Shown here piece after piece: positions 8,940 to 17,650 of a stretch of DNA of 64,000 bases. The DNA lies in the NCBI RefSeq assembly GCF_024195295.1, contig NZ_JAMFTH010000001.1, positions 1,791,428 to 1,855,427 on the forward strand, read 5' to 3'. The translations under genes and the position numbers were made by a program. Origin of the DNA: Gilvimarinus xylanilyticus (GTDB taxonomy: Bacteria > Pseudomonadota > Gammaproteobacteria > Pseudomonadales > Cellvibrionaceae). The first letter of the stretch is position 1. Every line of letters begins with the position of its first letter. The notes beneath the pieces are model-generated. The model was not told the origin of the DNA, ran no database searches, and worked only from the letters and a program-made list of their open reading frames with translations.

Positions 8940-9878
8940 CTAAGGTGACTGAGCCAGAGTCTCGCTCGGCGGCTCAAAGCGATCTACCCGCAGGGTGACC
9001 CGGCGATTTTGGGCCCGGCCCGCAGCGGATTGGTTTGAGGCGACCGGGTAGCGCTCGCCGTGCCAGCGAACTTGCAGCATGTCCTCGTGAATGCCCCGAG
9101 TGGTGAGATAATCCACCACAAACTCAGCGCGGCGCTGGGACAGTTCGAGGTTGTCAGCGCGAAGGCCCGAACCATCGGTATGACCATCGACCACAATGGT
9201 AGTGACATAGGGGTCCGCCAATACATAGCGAATCAAATTATCCAGCATCTCGCGATCGGCGTCGTTAAACTCGTCCGAGGCGCCATCAAAATGTACCGCG
9301 CTGCGACTAATTTGATCGTAATTGGCGGGCAATAAAGAGCTCAAGCAGGTTTGAAACTCGGCCAGCGCGCCGCGAAATCCCACCGGCTCGATGACAATAT
9401 CGGCAAACTCACCGGTCTGATCCGGGCTCTGCTCAGGCCAGGGCTCACCGCGCAATAACAGTTGCTTACCCTCGCGCAGCTGGTTGAGTAAAAGCTGCGA
9501 CTGCTGCCAGGGGTGAATGACGGGCTCGGCCCCCTCGGTTACCCGAGCGCTCATTAATGTCTGATGCTGACCAAAGGCCTGCCACGAGGGCGTCAAGGCG
9601 AACCACTGAGCCTCGCCCGGTGCCAATTGTCGATTGAACTGATCGAGGTAAAAGCGCTGCGTCTCGCCCGCGCGGCGCTCAAACACCGCCTGCCCCCACA
9701 GAGGCACGCGCTGATACAAACTACAGGCAAACATACTGGTATCGGCACGCCAGCGCGTTGTCTCTATGGGCCCGCTATAGGTTGCCGCCAGCGCGTGGGG
9801 CGCTGCTATTGTCCACAGCAATAGACACCAAAAGGTAGTAACTACGCGAGCAAAAAGGGCGCGCCGAAACAAAAACAT
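8940..9878 (-). CDS. motY: Sodium-type flagellar protein MotY
   Basis: OmpA-domain protein of 312 residues, called MotY because of its domain layout and its position divergent from pyrC-rnt, the arrangement in Pseudomonas and Vibrio. After a signal peptide, an N-terminal domain (about 30-175) binds the motor in the family. The C-terminal OmpA-like peptidoglycan-binding domain (about 190-300) has VDGHTDGSG and AGRAQNRRVTL. MotY is a T-ring component that helps stator assembly. The start at 9878 (ATG) is preceded by GAGG at 5 nt. A longer frame begins at TTG 9893. Confidence 0.85.
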   Translation of the reverse strand: MFLFRRALFARVVTTFWCLLLWTIAAPHALAATYSGPIETTRWRADTSMFACSLYQRVPLWGQAVFERRAGETQRFYLDQFNRQLAPGEAQWFALTPSWQAFGQHQTLMSARVTEGAEPVIHPWQQSQLLLNQLREGKQLLLRGEPWPEQSPDQTGEFADIVIEPVGFRGALAEFQTCLSSLLPANYDQISRSAVHFDGASDEFNDADREMLDNLIRYVLADPYVTTIVVDGHTDGSGLRADNLELSQRRAEFVVDYLTTRGIHEDMLQVRWHGERYPVASNQSAAGRAQNRRVTLRVDRFEPPSETLAQSP

Positions 9879-9980
9879 AATAACCTCAACCAATATCTCC
9901 CAAAGCTTATCGGCCTCTAGCGGCTGCGCTTTAACGGCAATTTTGCTAGGATGCAGGGCTTTATCAGACAGTGATTATCC

Positions 9981-11006
9981 ATGAGCCGAGAAATTACCCT
10001 CACCCGCCCCGATGACTGGCACATTCACCTGCGCGATGGCGACTCGCTGGCGCGCACCGTGGCCGACGCCAAGCGGCAGTTCCAGCGCACTATTGTGATG
10101 CCCAACCTGGTACCGCCCGTGCTTAACGCCGAGCAGGCGGTGGCCTATCGCGAGCGTATTCTGGCCCACAGCCGGGGCGAATACGAGCCGCTAATGGTGC
10201 TGTATTTAACCGATAACACCAGTGCCCAGGATATTCGCGACGCCAAGGCCGCGGGCGTCGTAGCCTGTAAAATGTACCCCGCCGGAGCCACCACCAACTC
10301 CGACTCCGGGGTAACGGATATCGCCAACATCTACCCCACCTTGGAGGAGATGCAGGCGCAGGGGCTCAAGTTTTTGGTGCACGGCGAGGTAACAGACACC
10401 GCCATTGATATTTTCGACCGCGAGAAAGTGTTTCTGGACAACATTCTCGCGCCAGTGGTGCGGGATTTTCCTGCGCTGAAACTGGTGCTGGAACATATCA
10501 CCACGGCCGATGCCGCCGATTTTGTGCGCACCGCCTCCGCCAATGTCGCCGCGACCATTACCGCGCATCACCTACTTTACAACCGCAATCACATGCTGGT
10601 GGGCGGCATTAAACCACACTACTACTGCCTGCCGATCTTAAAGCGCAACACCCACCAGCAGGCACTCATTGAAGCGGCCACCAGCGGTAACCCCAAATTC
10701 TTTTTGGGCACCGACTCGGCCCCTCACGCTAAAAGTAAAAAAGAGGCGGCCTGCGGCTGCGCGGGAAGCTATACCGCCTACAGCGCCATCGAGCTTTACG
10801 CCGAGGCGTTTGATCGTGCGGGCCAACTGGACAAGCTGGAGGGTTTTGCCAGCCACTTCGGGGCCGACTTTTACGGTCTGGCACGCAATACCGACACCAT
10901 CACCCTGACTAACACCCCCTGGCAGCTGCCCGAAACCCTGCCCTACCTGGACGAAACCATTGTGCCCTTGTGCGCCGGTGAAACGCTTAACTGGCAGCTA
11001 AAGTAA
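9981..11006 (+). CDS. pyrC: Dihydroorotase PyrC
   Basis: Class II dihydroorotase, 341 residues, converting N-carbamoyl-aspartate to dihydroorotate in pyrimidine synthesis. Zinc-site motifs are present: DWHIHLRDG near residue 12, the carboxylated-lysine segment [13 protein letters not shown] near residue 96, LVHGEVTD near 132, LEHITT near 171, and the catalytic GTDSAPH near 244. Length matches the E. coli enzyme (348). It precedes rnt by 9 bp, giving a pyrC-rnt pair. Confidence 0.96.
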   Translation: MSREITLTRPDDWHIHLRDGDSLARTVADAKRQFQRTIVMPNLVPPVLNAEQAVAYRERILAHSRGEYEPLMVLYLTDNTSAQDIRDAKAAGVVACKMYPAGATTNSDSGVTDIANIYPTLEEMQAQGLKFLVHGEVTDTAIDIFDREKVFLDNILAPVVRDFPALKLVLEHITTADAADFVRTASANVAATITAHHLLYNRNHMLVGGIKPHYYCLPILKRNTHQQALIEAATSGNPKFFLGTDSAPHAKSKKEAACGCAGSYTAYSAIELYAEAFDRAGQLDKLEGFASHFGADFYGLARNTDTITLTNTPWQLPETLPYLDETIVPLCAGETLNWQLK

Positions 11007-11015
11007 GGATTATTT

Positions 11016-11672
11016 GTGAAGCCCCAGCCCCCCGAGTTCGAAAAAGACAACGCCTCACCCATGGCTCAACGCTTTCGCGGCTTTTTGCCCGTGGTGGTCG
11101 ACGTGGAAACCGGCGGCTTTAACAGCGCCCGTGACGCCCTGCTGGAAGTAGCCGCTGTGACCCTCGCCATGGACGACGACGGCCTATTGCGCCCGGACCA
11201 AACCCTCGCTTTTCACATCGAGCCGTTTGACGGCGCCAATATTGAACAATCGGCGCTGGATTTTACCGGCATCGATCTCGAGAGCAGCGAGCGCATGGCC
11301 GACCCGGAGCCCATGGCCATGACCGAGCTGTTGCAGGGCATCCGCCGCGCCGTGCGCCACAGCGGCTGCACCCGCGCGGTGATGGTGGGCCACAATGCCC
11401 ACTTTGACTTGGGCTTTGTCAACGCCGCGATTGATCGCTGCGAGATCAAACGCAACCCATTTCACCCTTTCTCCTGCTTTGATACGGCAACCTTATCGGG
11501 TCTGGCCTTCGGACACACAGTACTGGCCAAAACCTGCCAGATCGCGGGCATTGAGTTTTCTAACAGCGCCGCTCACTCGGCCGCCTACGACGCCGAAAAA
11601 ACCGCCGAGCTGTTTTGCCTGATCGTCAACCGCTGGCAGGACTTGGGCGGCTGGCCGCCACCCCTAACCTGA
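11016..11672 (+). CDS. rnt: Ribonuclease T
   Basis: DEDDh-family 3'-5' exoribonuclease T, 218 residues, which trims tRNA and other stable RNA 3' ends. ExoI (VVDVETGGFNS), ExoII (GHNAHFDLGFVNAA) and ExoIII (HSAAYDAEKTAEL) motifs are all visible. It starts at GTG 11016 with a TAAGGAT purine-rich site upstream. Adjacent to pyrC and motY as in Pseudomonas. Confidence 0.95.
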   Translation: MKPQPPEFEKDNASPMAQRFRGFLPVVVDVETGGFNSARDALLEVAAVTLAMDDDGLLRPDQTLAFHIEPFDGANIEQSALDFTGIDLESSERMADPEPMAMTELLQGIRRAVRHSGCTRAVMVGHNAHFDLGFVNAAIDRCEIKRNPFHPFSCFDTATLSGLAFGHTVLAKTCQIAGIEFSNSAAHSAAYDAEKTAELFCLIVNRWQDLGGWPPPLT

Positions 11673-11708
11673 ACACCGCCCCTAAACTGAAAGCAAGGGG
11701 CTAACCCT

Positions 11709-12185
11709 CTAGCGGTTAACACTTACCTCGGGCAGCGCTGGCGCCGTCAGGCTGCCACCCTCAGCCGGGGCAATCACCTCGGCTTCGCCCTTAGCCAGCA
11801 GCACGCCGTCTTGGTTGTGAACCTCGCAACCAAGGGTCGCCAACCGGATTCGAGCCTTTAATCCGATAACGGTCAGGGTAACTGTTGCCGTATCCCCCAC
11901 CTTAATCGGCTGTTTAAACTGCAAGGTCTGGCTGCGATAGACCGAACCCGGCCCCGGTAGGCGCGTCGCTATAGCCGCCGATACCAGCGCGCCCAACCAC
12001 ATACCGTGGCCAATAGGCTCGCCAAAGGGGGTGGCCGCGGCGTATTCGGCGTCCAGGTGCACCGGGTTTACATCGCCGCTGGTAGCGGCAAACAGGGCGA
12101 TATCGTCCGCGGTTAAGGTTTTTTGATAGCTGGCGGTCTGCTCCAGGGTCAAATCGGCAAAGGCGGTGGTGTGTAACTGACTCAT
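11709..12185 (-). CDS. MaoC-like hotdog-fold protein
   Basis: Protein of 158 residues with the MaoC/hydratase-2 signature: FAATSGDVNPVHLDAEYAA (about 31-49) containing the catalytic Asp/His pair, then GEPIGHGMWLGALVSA. The family hydrates enoyl-CoA thioesters, often feeding (R)-3-hydroxyacyl-CoA to polyhydroxyalkanoate synthesis. No PHA gene is nearby, so the substrate is open. It stands alone, convergent with rnt and divergent from the stress protein. Confidence 0.82.
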   Translation of the reverse strand: MSQLHTTAFADLTLEQTASYQKTLTADDIALFAATSGDVNPVHLDAEYAAATPFGEPIGHGMWLGALVSAAIATRLPGPGSVYRSQTLQFKQPIKVGDTATVTLTVIGLKARIRLATLGCEVHNQDGVLLAKGEAEVIAPAEGGSLTAPALPEVSVNR

Positions 12186-12331
12186 AACTCTTGCTCTATC
12201 TCAAAAAGTCCTCATTGTACCCTTAAGCAAGCAAAAGCACGCTACCCACACCGGCTGCAAGTTGCTATGCTTGGCGACTCATAAAAAAGAGCCACAGGCT
12301 CATTCATTAACAGGGATACGCAGGAGAACCC

Positions 12332-13153
12332 ATGTCCAAACAACAGAAGATGTTTGTCGTTGTCGATCCGAACGATGAACAGCATGTCGCCCTGGAACGC
12401 GTAAAAATGACCTCTCAGCTGCAAGAGGTTAAGCCTTTTGTCCATGTTTTCGTGGCCGTAGACGGCGATGCGGTCGACACCCGCGCCTACAACGCCAACC
12501 TGGTACGCGACCAAAGCTGGTTTGAAGACAATATCCGCGCGGTACTGACCGAGGCTGGGGTGGAGCACTTAATTGAGGTTTCCTGGTCATCGGAGTGGCA
12601 AGAATCCATTATGCAATCGGCCAAACGCGCCGATGCCGACCTGATTTATCTGCCGGTACACGCCAAAACCGCCAGCACCCGCCGCTTTTTGTTTACCGAA
12701 TCCAAGTGGGAGCTGCTTAAAGGTGCCTACTGCCCCGTAGTACTGATTCGCCCCGACGCGCGCGACCAGCGCAAAACCGTATTGGCAGCGGTTAACTTCC
12801 AGGCCACCCGCGATGTGCAAATCGAGCTGAATGAAAAGATTCTGAACGCGGCGCGCTACATCAGCGGTGTGTACAACGCCGATCTGCATGTGGTTAACGG
12901 CTATATGGATTCACTCAACTACCCCGATCGCGGCCGTCTGGTCAAAGAGACGGGTCTGGCCGCCGACCACATCCACGTAGACCACGGCTACACCTCTGAT
13001 GTGGTGTCGCAAATCGCCGAAGAGATTAACGCCGACTTGGTGATTATGGGGACCCTGGGGCAAAACGGCATGACCAAAACCCGTCGCGGTAACACTGCCG
13101 AGCGCTTAATTGACGCGCTGGATACTGACGTAATGGTGATTAACCACGGTTAA
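12332..13153 (+). CDS. Tandem-domain universal stress protein
   Basis: Protein of 273 residues made of two Usp domains (about 5-143 and 148-272), the UspE-like layout. The second domain ends with the nucleotide-loop-like MGTLGQNGMTKTRRGNTAERLI, fitting the G-2X-G-9X-G(S/T) ATP-binding pattern; the first is degenerate. An SD-like AGGAGA lies 8 nt before the ATG. Cytosolic stress role inferred from family. It ends in a strong shared terminator. Confidence 0.85.
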   Translation: MSKQQKMFVVVDPNDEQHVALERVKMTSQLQEVKPFVHVFVAVDGDAVDTRAYNANLVRDQSWFEDNIRAVLTEAGVEHLIEVSWSSEWQESIMQSAKRADADLIYLPVHAKTASTRRFLFTESKWELLKGAYCPVVLIRPDARDQRKTVLAAVNFQATRDVQIELNEKILNAARYISGVYNADLHVVNGYMDSLNYPDRGRLVKETGLAADHIHVDHGYTSDVVSQIAEEINADLVIMGTLGQNGMTKTRRGNTAERLIDALDTDVMVINHG

Positions 13154-13166
13154 TCCAGTCGACCAC

Positions 13167-13203
13167 AAAAAAGCCCGGCGTGTCGCAACACGCCGGGCTT
13201 TTT
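13167..13203. terminator. Bidirectional rho-independent terminator
   Basis: Perfect 10-bp GC-rich stem (GCCCGGCGTG at 13173-13182 with CACGCCGGGC at 13189-13198) flanked by A6 on the left and T5 on the right. It therefore works for both the stress-protein gene (+) and the isomerase gene (-) that converge here. Confidence 0.92.
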
Positions 13204-13221
13204 GTGGCAATTATATTCAGC

Positions 13222-13854
13222 TTAAATAAAGCTGCGTACAAACGCTTCGATCTCGGCATCCTGGCAGCCGTCAAAGAAACATTTCTGGAAGCGCTCGCCA
13301 CCCACGGCCTGTTTTACCAACTCAGGGTCCAGGGCTTTTAAACCGTCCAGATAGTTTTTCGCGGTTGCCTCTTTAACGCCATTCAAAATACCGGCGTTCT
13401 CCACCTGGCTCGCGCGACGCTCGGGCGGATACCCCAGCCCCGTTTCGCCAGTAAAGGCTTTCTCGAACATATAACGGATGTTCAGCTCGGCGCCCCAGCC
13501 AAAACCTTTAGCAAAAGGTATCGCCAGCGCATTACCGTTATTGATCTGGGCAAACAAATAGGCATCCGCCGGATCAATGCAGTAGCCGCAGCATACACCT
13601 GGGTAGGCGTTCAGCGACATCAGTGCGCCCTGACCGGTACCGCAACCACTGACCACAAAGTCCACCGCTTTGGAGTTGAGCAGCAAACTGGCGATAATCC
13701 CTAGGTGAATATAAGTCAGGCGATGGTCGTTATCGCCGTCCATACCCACGTTAAATACCTCGTGGTTTCGCTCCGCGCCTACCGCTTGCAGCTCTTTCAG
13801 GATAATCGGGTTTTTACCCGCCTGACTGAATTCGTTCATCAACGCAATTTTCAT
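13222..13854 (-). CDS. RpiB/LacA/LacB-family sugar-phosphate isomerase
   Basis: Protein of 210 residues of the RpiB/LacAB isomerase family. It shows MKIALMNEFSQAGKN at the N-terminus, the nucleotide-like GCGTGQGALMSLN loop (family active-site Cys and Gly-rich turn) around residue 70, and NNGNALAIPFAKGFGWGAELN. The C-terminal half is longer than in RpiB (about 150). Members of this longer subgroup occur in gammaproteobacterial sugar catabolism; the substrate is not certain. It lies next to nagAB but is transcribed in the opposite direction. Confidence 0.75.
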   Translation of the reverse strand: MKIALMNEFSQAGKNPIILKELQAVGAERNHEVFNVGMDGDNDHRLTYIHLGIIASLLLNSKAVDFVVSGCGTGQGALMSLNAYPGVCCGYCIDPADAYLFAQINNGNALAIPFAKGFGWGAELNIRYMFEKAFTGETGLGYPPERRASQVENAGILNGVKEATAKNYLDGLKALDPELVKQAVGGERFQKCFFDGCQDAEIEAFVRSFI

Positions 13855-14001
13855 AACATCTCTCTCACGTAGTGCCTGGGAAAATAGGCCAACACCTTAA
13901 CGGCCTGACAGGCTTTGGTCAACCATGTTGGCCTTACCACCTTGCAATAACGACAAATAAAGGCTGATTGCAAATTAGCCCCGGTGGGCTGATAATATAG
14001 G

Positions 14002-14078
14002 GCAGAACGCAGAACGCAGAACGCAGAACGCAGAACGCAGAACGCAGAACGCAGAACGCAGAACGCAGAACGCAGAAC
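14002..14078. repeat. Heptanucleotide tandem array, 11 units
   Basis: Eleven perfect head-to-tail copies of the 7-bp unit GCAGAAC fill 14002-14078, ending 18 bp before the nagA start codon. A second array of the same unit lies just after nagB. The unit length is not a multiple of three, and the array sits between any upstream promoter and the nagA ribosome-binding site, so copy number would change leader length or promoter spacing. Confidence 0.97.
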
Positions 14079-14096
14079 AGCTTACAGGCCATTGTT

Positions 14097-15263
14097 ATGC
14101 AACAGTTACTGACCGGCGCCCGTATTTTTACCGGCGATCGTTTTCTCGACAACACGGCATTGGTTATCGACGACGACACCATTTTTTCTCTGCCCGAAAA
14201 TGACAACGTTGTCCAAGACTTTCCCGAGGCCAGCCGCATCAATCTGAACGGCGGCATTCTGGCGCCGGGGTTTATCGATTTGCAGGTAAACGGCGGCGGC
14301 GGCGCTTTTTTTACCAACGACCCCAGCGTCCAGGCGCTGCGCACCATGCTGGACGGCCATCGCCCCACCGGTACCACCAGTATGTTGCCCACGCTTATCA
14401 GCAATACCCGCCCCACTCATCAAGCGGGGGTAAAAGCCGTTCGCGACGCGCAAGACCAGGGCTATAAAGGCATTTTAGGGGTGCATATAGAGGGGCCGTT
14501 TTTCGATCTGGACAAACGCGGTGCCCACAATGCCGACTATATTCGCCCTCTGGATCAAGGCGATCTTGATTGGCTGACCGATATTAACGACACACGTGTC
14601 ATGCTGACCCTGGCGCCAGAGCACACTCAAGCGGGGCAAATCAGACAGCTGACAGAAGCCGGTATTATCGTCTGCGCAGGGCACACCAACGCCCATTACC
14701 AGCAGGTCACCCAGGCAATTAAGGAGGGCCTATCGGGTTTTACTCACCTGTTTAACGCTATGCGTCCGCAAACCGGCCGTGAGCCGGGCGTAGTGGGTGC
14801 GGCCCTGGACAGCGCGGATACCTGGTGCGGCATTATCTGCGACAACCACCATGTTCACCCGGCGTCAGTTCGCGTGGCGCTCAATGCCAAAACACCGGGC
14901 AAGGTGTATCTGGTCACCGACGCCATGTCTACTGTCGGCAGCGACACCAAGTCTTTTACTATTTACGGCGAAGAAATTTTCGAAAAAGACGGTGCCTTAG
15001 TCAATGCCGAGGGTCGCCTGGCGGGCAGCGCCATCGGCATGATCGACGCCGTGCGCATCGCCTATCGGGATATGAACGTGCCCCTGGAGGAAAGCCTGCG
15101 TATGGCTTCGCTCTATCCGGCCGAGTATTTAAAAATGGATCAAACCCTGGGGCGCATCGCCTCCAATTACCGGGCCGACCTGGTCCACTTTAACGAGCAA
15201 TTTAATGTAACCGCCACCTGGGTGGCCGGCAGCATGCAATCACATCTACCAGCGGAGCAATAA
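14097..15263 (+). CDS. nagA: N-acetylglucosamine-6-phosphate deacetylase NagA
   Basis: Deacetylase of 388 residues making glucosamine-6-phosphate from GlcNAc-6-phosphate. Family motifs: [20 protein letters not shown] (about 59-78), the metal-ligand segment [18 protein letters not shown] near residue 128, AGHTNAHY near 194, THLFNAM near 216, and the catalytic [11 protein letters not shown] near 272. The ATG at 14097 is preceded by ACAGG. It overlaps nagB by one base (TAATG), so the two form a translationally coupled operon for amino-sugar use or cell-wall recycling. Confidence 0.95.
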   Translation: MQQLLTGARIFTGDRFLDNTALVIDDDTIFSLPENDNVVQDFPEASRINLNGGILAPGFIDLQVNGGGGAFFTNDPSVQALRTMLDGHRPTGTTSMLPTLISNTRPTHQAGVKAVRDAQDQGYKGILGVHIEGPFFDLDKRGAHNADYIRPLDQGDLDWLTDINDTRVMLTLAPEHTQAGQIRQLTEAGIIVCAGHTNAHYQQVTQAIKEGLSGFTHLFNAMRPQTGREPGVVGAALDSADTWCGIICDNHHVHPASVRVALNAKTPGKVYLVTDAMSTVGSDTKSFTIYGEEIFEKDGALVNAEGRLAGSAIGMIDAVRIAYRDMNVPLEESLRMASLYPAEYLKMDQTLGRIASNYRADLVHFNEQFNVTATWVAGSMQSHLPAEQ

Positions 15264-16060
15264 TGAAAGTCGTCATTTTAGAAAATGCCGCCCAAGTGGC
15301 CACTTACGGCGCCGGGTTATTTCAGCGGCAACTGCAAAGCAAGCCCGACTCGGTACTGGGGCTGGCCACAGGCTCGACCCCCGTAGCCCTTTATAATGAA
15401 CTCATCGCCCTTAACCGCGACGGCGAGATCAGCTTTCAACATTCGCGCACTTTTAATCTGGATGAGTACCTGGGCCTGGCTGGCGACCACCCGCAAAGCT
15501 ATCGTTACTTTATGAACGATAAGCTGTTTAACCATGTGGATATCGACAAGGCCAACACCCAGGTACCACCGGGCAATGCCGACGACCCTCTGGCCGCCTG
15601 CGCCGAGTACGAGCAAGACATCGCGCAGGCCGGGGGCATTGATATCCAGCTGTTGGGTATTGGGCGCAACGGCCATATCGGTTTTAACGAACCGTCCAGC
15701 TCACTGGCCTCGCGCACTCGCGTTAAAACCCTGACCCAGGCGACCATTGACGATAACGCCCGCTTTTTTAAGGCCGATGAATATCAGCCTCACCTATCCA
15801 TTACCATGGGGATAGGTACCATTTTAGAGTCGCGCCAAGTCGTACTGCTGGCCACAGGCGCCGCTAAAGCGGCCGCCATTAAAGCCACGGTAGAAGGCCC
15901 CGTCAGTGCCGCCTGCCCCGCCTCGGCACTGCAGCTGCATCGCGATGCGGTACTTATTATCGACGAGGCGGCGGCCGCCGAACTGGATGACCCGGAATTC
16001 TTTAAACACATTGAGCGGGAAAATCAGAAGTTAAAAGCGGCGTTAGAAGCGAAGGGATAA
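15263..16060 (+). CDS. nagB: Glucosamine-6-phosphate deaminase NagB
   Basis: Isomerising deaminase of 265 residues converting glucosamine-6-phosphate to fructose-6-phosphate and ammonia. Visible are [16 protein letters not shown] (about 33-48), NLDEYLGL, and the catalytic [13 protein letters not shown] (about 132-144). Length equals the E. coli enzyme (266). The start codon overlaps the nagA stop. Directly after its stop codon a second copy of the heptanucleotide array begins. Confidence 0.96.
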   Translation: MKVVILENAAQVATYGAGLFQRQLQSKPDSVLGLATGSTPVALYNELIALNRDGEISFQHSRTFNLDEYLGLAGDHPQSYRYFMNDKLFNHVDIDKANTQVPPGNADDPLAACAEYEQDIAQAGGIDIQLLGIGRNGHIGFNEPSSSLASRTRVKTLTQATIDDNARFFKADEYQPHLSITMGIGTILESRQVVLLATGAAKAAAIKATVEGPVSAACPASALQLHRDAVLIIDEAAAAELDDPEFFKHIERENQKLKAALEAKG

Positions 16061-16062
16061 AC

Positions 16063-16102
16063 GCAGAACGCAGAACGCAGAACGCAGAACGCAGAACGCA
16101 GA
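16063..16102. repeat. Heptanucleotide tandem array, about 5.7 units
   Basis: Five perfect copies of GCAGAAC plus a partial sixth (GCAGA) start 2 bp after the nagB stop codon. It is the same unit in the same orientation as the 11-copy array upstream of nagA, so the nagAB operon is bracketed by two arrays. Confidence 0.95.
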
Positions 16103-16157
16103 TAAAGTGTGTTAAAGCCTAAGCAAATTGCGATCTTTGTCACTAACTTAACACCTG

Positions 16158-16426
16158 GGGAGCCTCTGATTAAGTCCTCAGCAGCCTCTGGCTTACAGAG
16201 CTTTTCGAGGTCAAGGCGGCGAGCCGATGGCGTGCTGACGGCCCGGTGAGGTGAGCCAACGCAGAGATCGGAAAGCTCTGTAAGCCCCGAAGGGCGCGGC
16301 CAAAACGTCCATCCGCTGTGTTGCACTTCTTGCCAAGGGCTATGGCCATTGCCAGCGAAGCACGCCTTGCGGAGTGAACGTTTTGGACTCGCGCAGAGAC
16401 TGCTGAGGACTTAATCAGAGGTTCCC
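16158..16426. mobile_element. MITE-like inverted-repeat element
   Basis: A 269-bp stretch bounded by 33-bp inverted repeats (16158-16190 and 16394-16426) that differ at only two positions; each arm reads GGGARCCTCTGATTAAG and onward inward. A second, inner inverted pair (GGCTTACAGAGCTTT near 16190 and its complement ending near 16286) makes it largely self-complementary. No transposase-sized gene is inside. The flanks CTGG and CTAG could be a diverged 4-bp target duplication, but this is weak. It best fits a non-autonomous element mobilised in trans. Confidence 0.65.
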
Positions 16427-16524
16427 TAGCATTAGAGCGCTTGTTCGATAAGTTTTCTGGTATTTGAATCAGGCATGTGAGTTCGTAGTAACATAGCAAT
16501 GAAATTCACCAGAAAGTAAACGCC

Positions 16525-17451
16525 ATGTCCGTTGTCGTTATCAGCCATCCGAGCTGTCTGGAACATCTAACCCCCGAGGGGCACCCCGAGTGCCCCGCTC
16601 GGCTGGAGGCGATTCACAACCAGCTGCTGACCAGTGGGTTAGAGTTTGCCGTGAGTGAGCGCGACGCCCTACCCGCCACCGACGCCCAGTTGCGCTCGGT
16701 GCACGATACCGACTATCTGAACAGCCTGGAAGGAATGCCCCCCGCCCGTGGCGTGCGCGTGTTCGGCGACGATATCTGGATGAGCCCCCACACTCTTACC
16801 GCTGCCCGCCACGCCGCCGGCGCGGGTGCCCAGGGCGTCGACCTGATTATGGCGGGCCAGGCGCAAACCGTGTTTTGTAACGTGCGGCCTCCGGGGCATC
16901 ATGCCGAGCGCAACCACGCCATGGGTTTTTGCTTTTACAACAATATTGCCATTGCCGCGCGCCACGCGCTGGACCATTACCATTTGCAAAGAGTCGCCAT
17001 TGTGGATTTTGATATCCACCACGGCAACGGCACTCAGGATATTTTTGTCGACGAGCCGCGGGTGCTGTTTTGCTCAAGTTTTCAACATCCGTTCTATCCG
17101 GGCACCGACGTAACCCCCAACCGCCGTCACATTGTTAATACACCGCTTAAGGCCACCGCCTCGGGGCCAGAATTTCGCGCCGCCGTCAGCGAGCACTGGC
17201 TGCCTGCCCTCGACGCCTTTGCCCCTGAAATGCTGTTTATCTCGGCGGGGTTTGACGGACACCTGCTGGATGACATGTCGTCGACCGGTTTGGTCGAGCA
17301 GGACTACCAGTGGGTCACCCAACAGCTGCGGGATTTTATGGATCGCCATAACGCTTGCCGGGGCATTGTCTCGATGCTTGAAGGCGGTTACGAACTGGGC
17401 GCCCTGGGCCGAAGTGTGGTGGCCCATATCAAAGCCTTGGGAAAACTCTAA
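16525..17451 (+). CDS. Histone deacetylase-family amidohydrolase
   Basis: Zinc-dependent deacetylase of the HDAC/acetylpolyamine amidohydrolase superfamily, 308 residues. The catalytic HH pair and channel lie in RPPGHHAERNHAMGFCFYNN (about 123-142). The zinc ligands are in VDFDIHHGNGTQDIF (about 157-171) and SAGFDGHLLDD (about 239-249), with EGGYELGALGRS near the C-terminus. Bacterial members deacetylate polyamines or protein lysines; the substrate is not known. Monocistronic. Confidence 0.9.
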   Translation: MSVVVISHPSCLEHLTPEGHPECPARLEAIHNQLLTSGLEFAVSERDALPATDAQLRSVHDTDYLNSLEGMPPARGVRVFGDDIWMSPHTLTAARHAAGAGAQGVDLIMAGQAQTVFCNVRPPGHHAERNHAMGFCFYNNIAIAARHALDHYHLQRVAIVDFDIHHGNGTQDIFVDEPRVLFCSSFQHPFYPGTDVTPNRRHIVNTPLKATASGPEFRAAVSEHWLPALDAFAPEMLFISAGFDGHLLDDMSSTGLVEQDYQWVTQQLRDFMDRHNACRGIVSMLEGGYELGALGRSVVAHIKALGKL

Positions 17452-17650
17452 CGCCCGCCTGTCTGTAAAGCCTACAAAACGATTAGAAACTCGAATATTC
17501 GGCGCGCCCAAAAGAGCAGAGTGAAATTCACAATCGCGACTTTTGTCTGCAACATTCACGAACTTAGCCCAGTTAACCGCCACAAAATACAGCTGGCAAA
17601 TTATTTGCAAATCTCCCGGTATTCTAGAGTCACTAACCCGGGAAACCTCC

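Noticed and set aside
13934-14416. Minus-strand frames translating the heptanucleotide array (repeated LRSAFCV)
   Set aside because: They exist only because a 7-bp repeat has no stop codon in that frame; they run antisense to nagA and have no ribosome-binding site.
16024-16499. Antisense frames across the second array and the MITE-like element
   Set aside because: Composition and repeats explain the open frames; no protein family is visible and they overlap nagB antisense.
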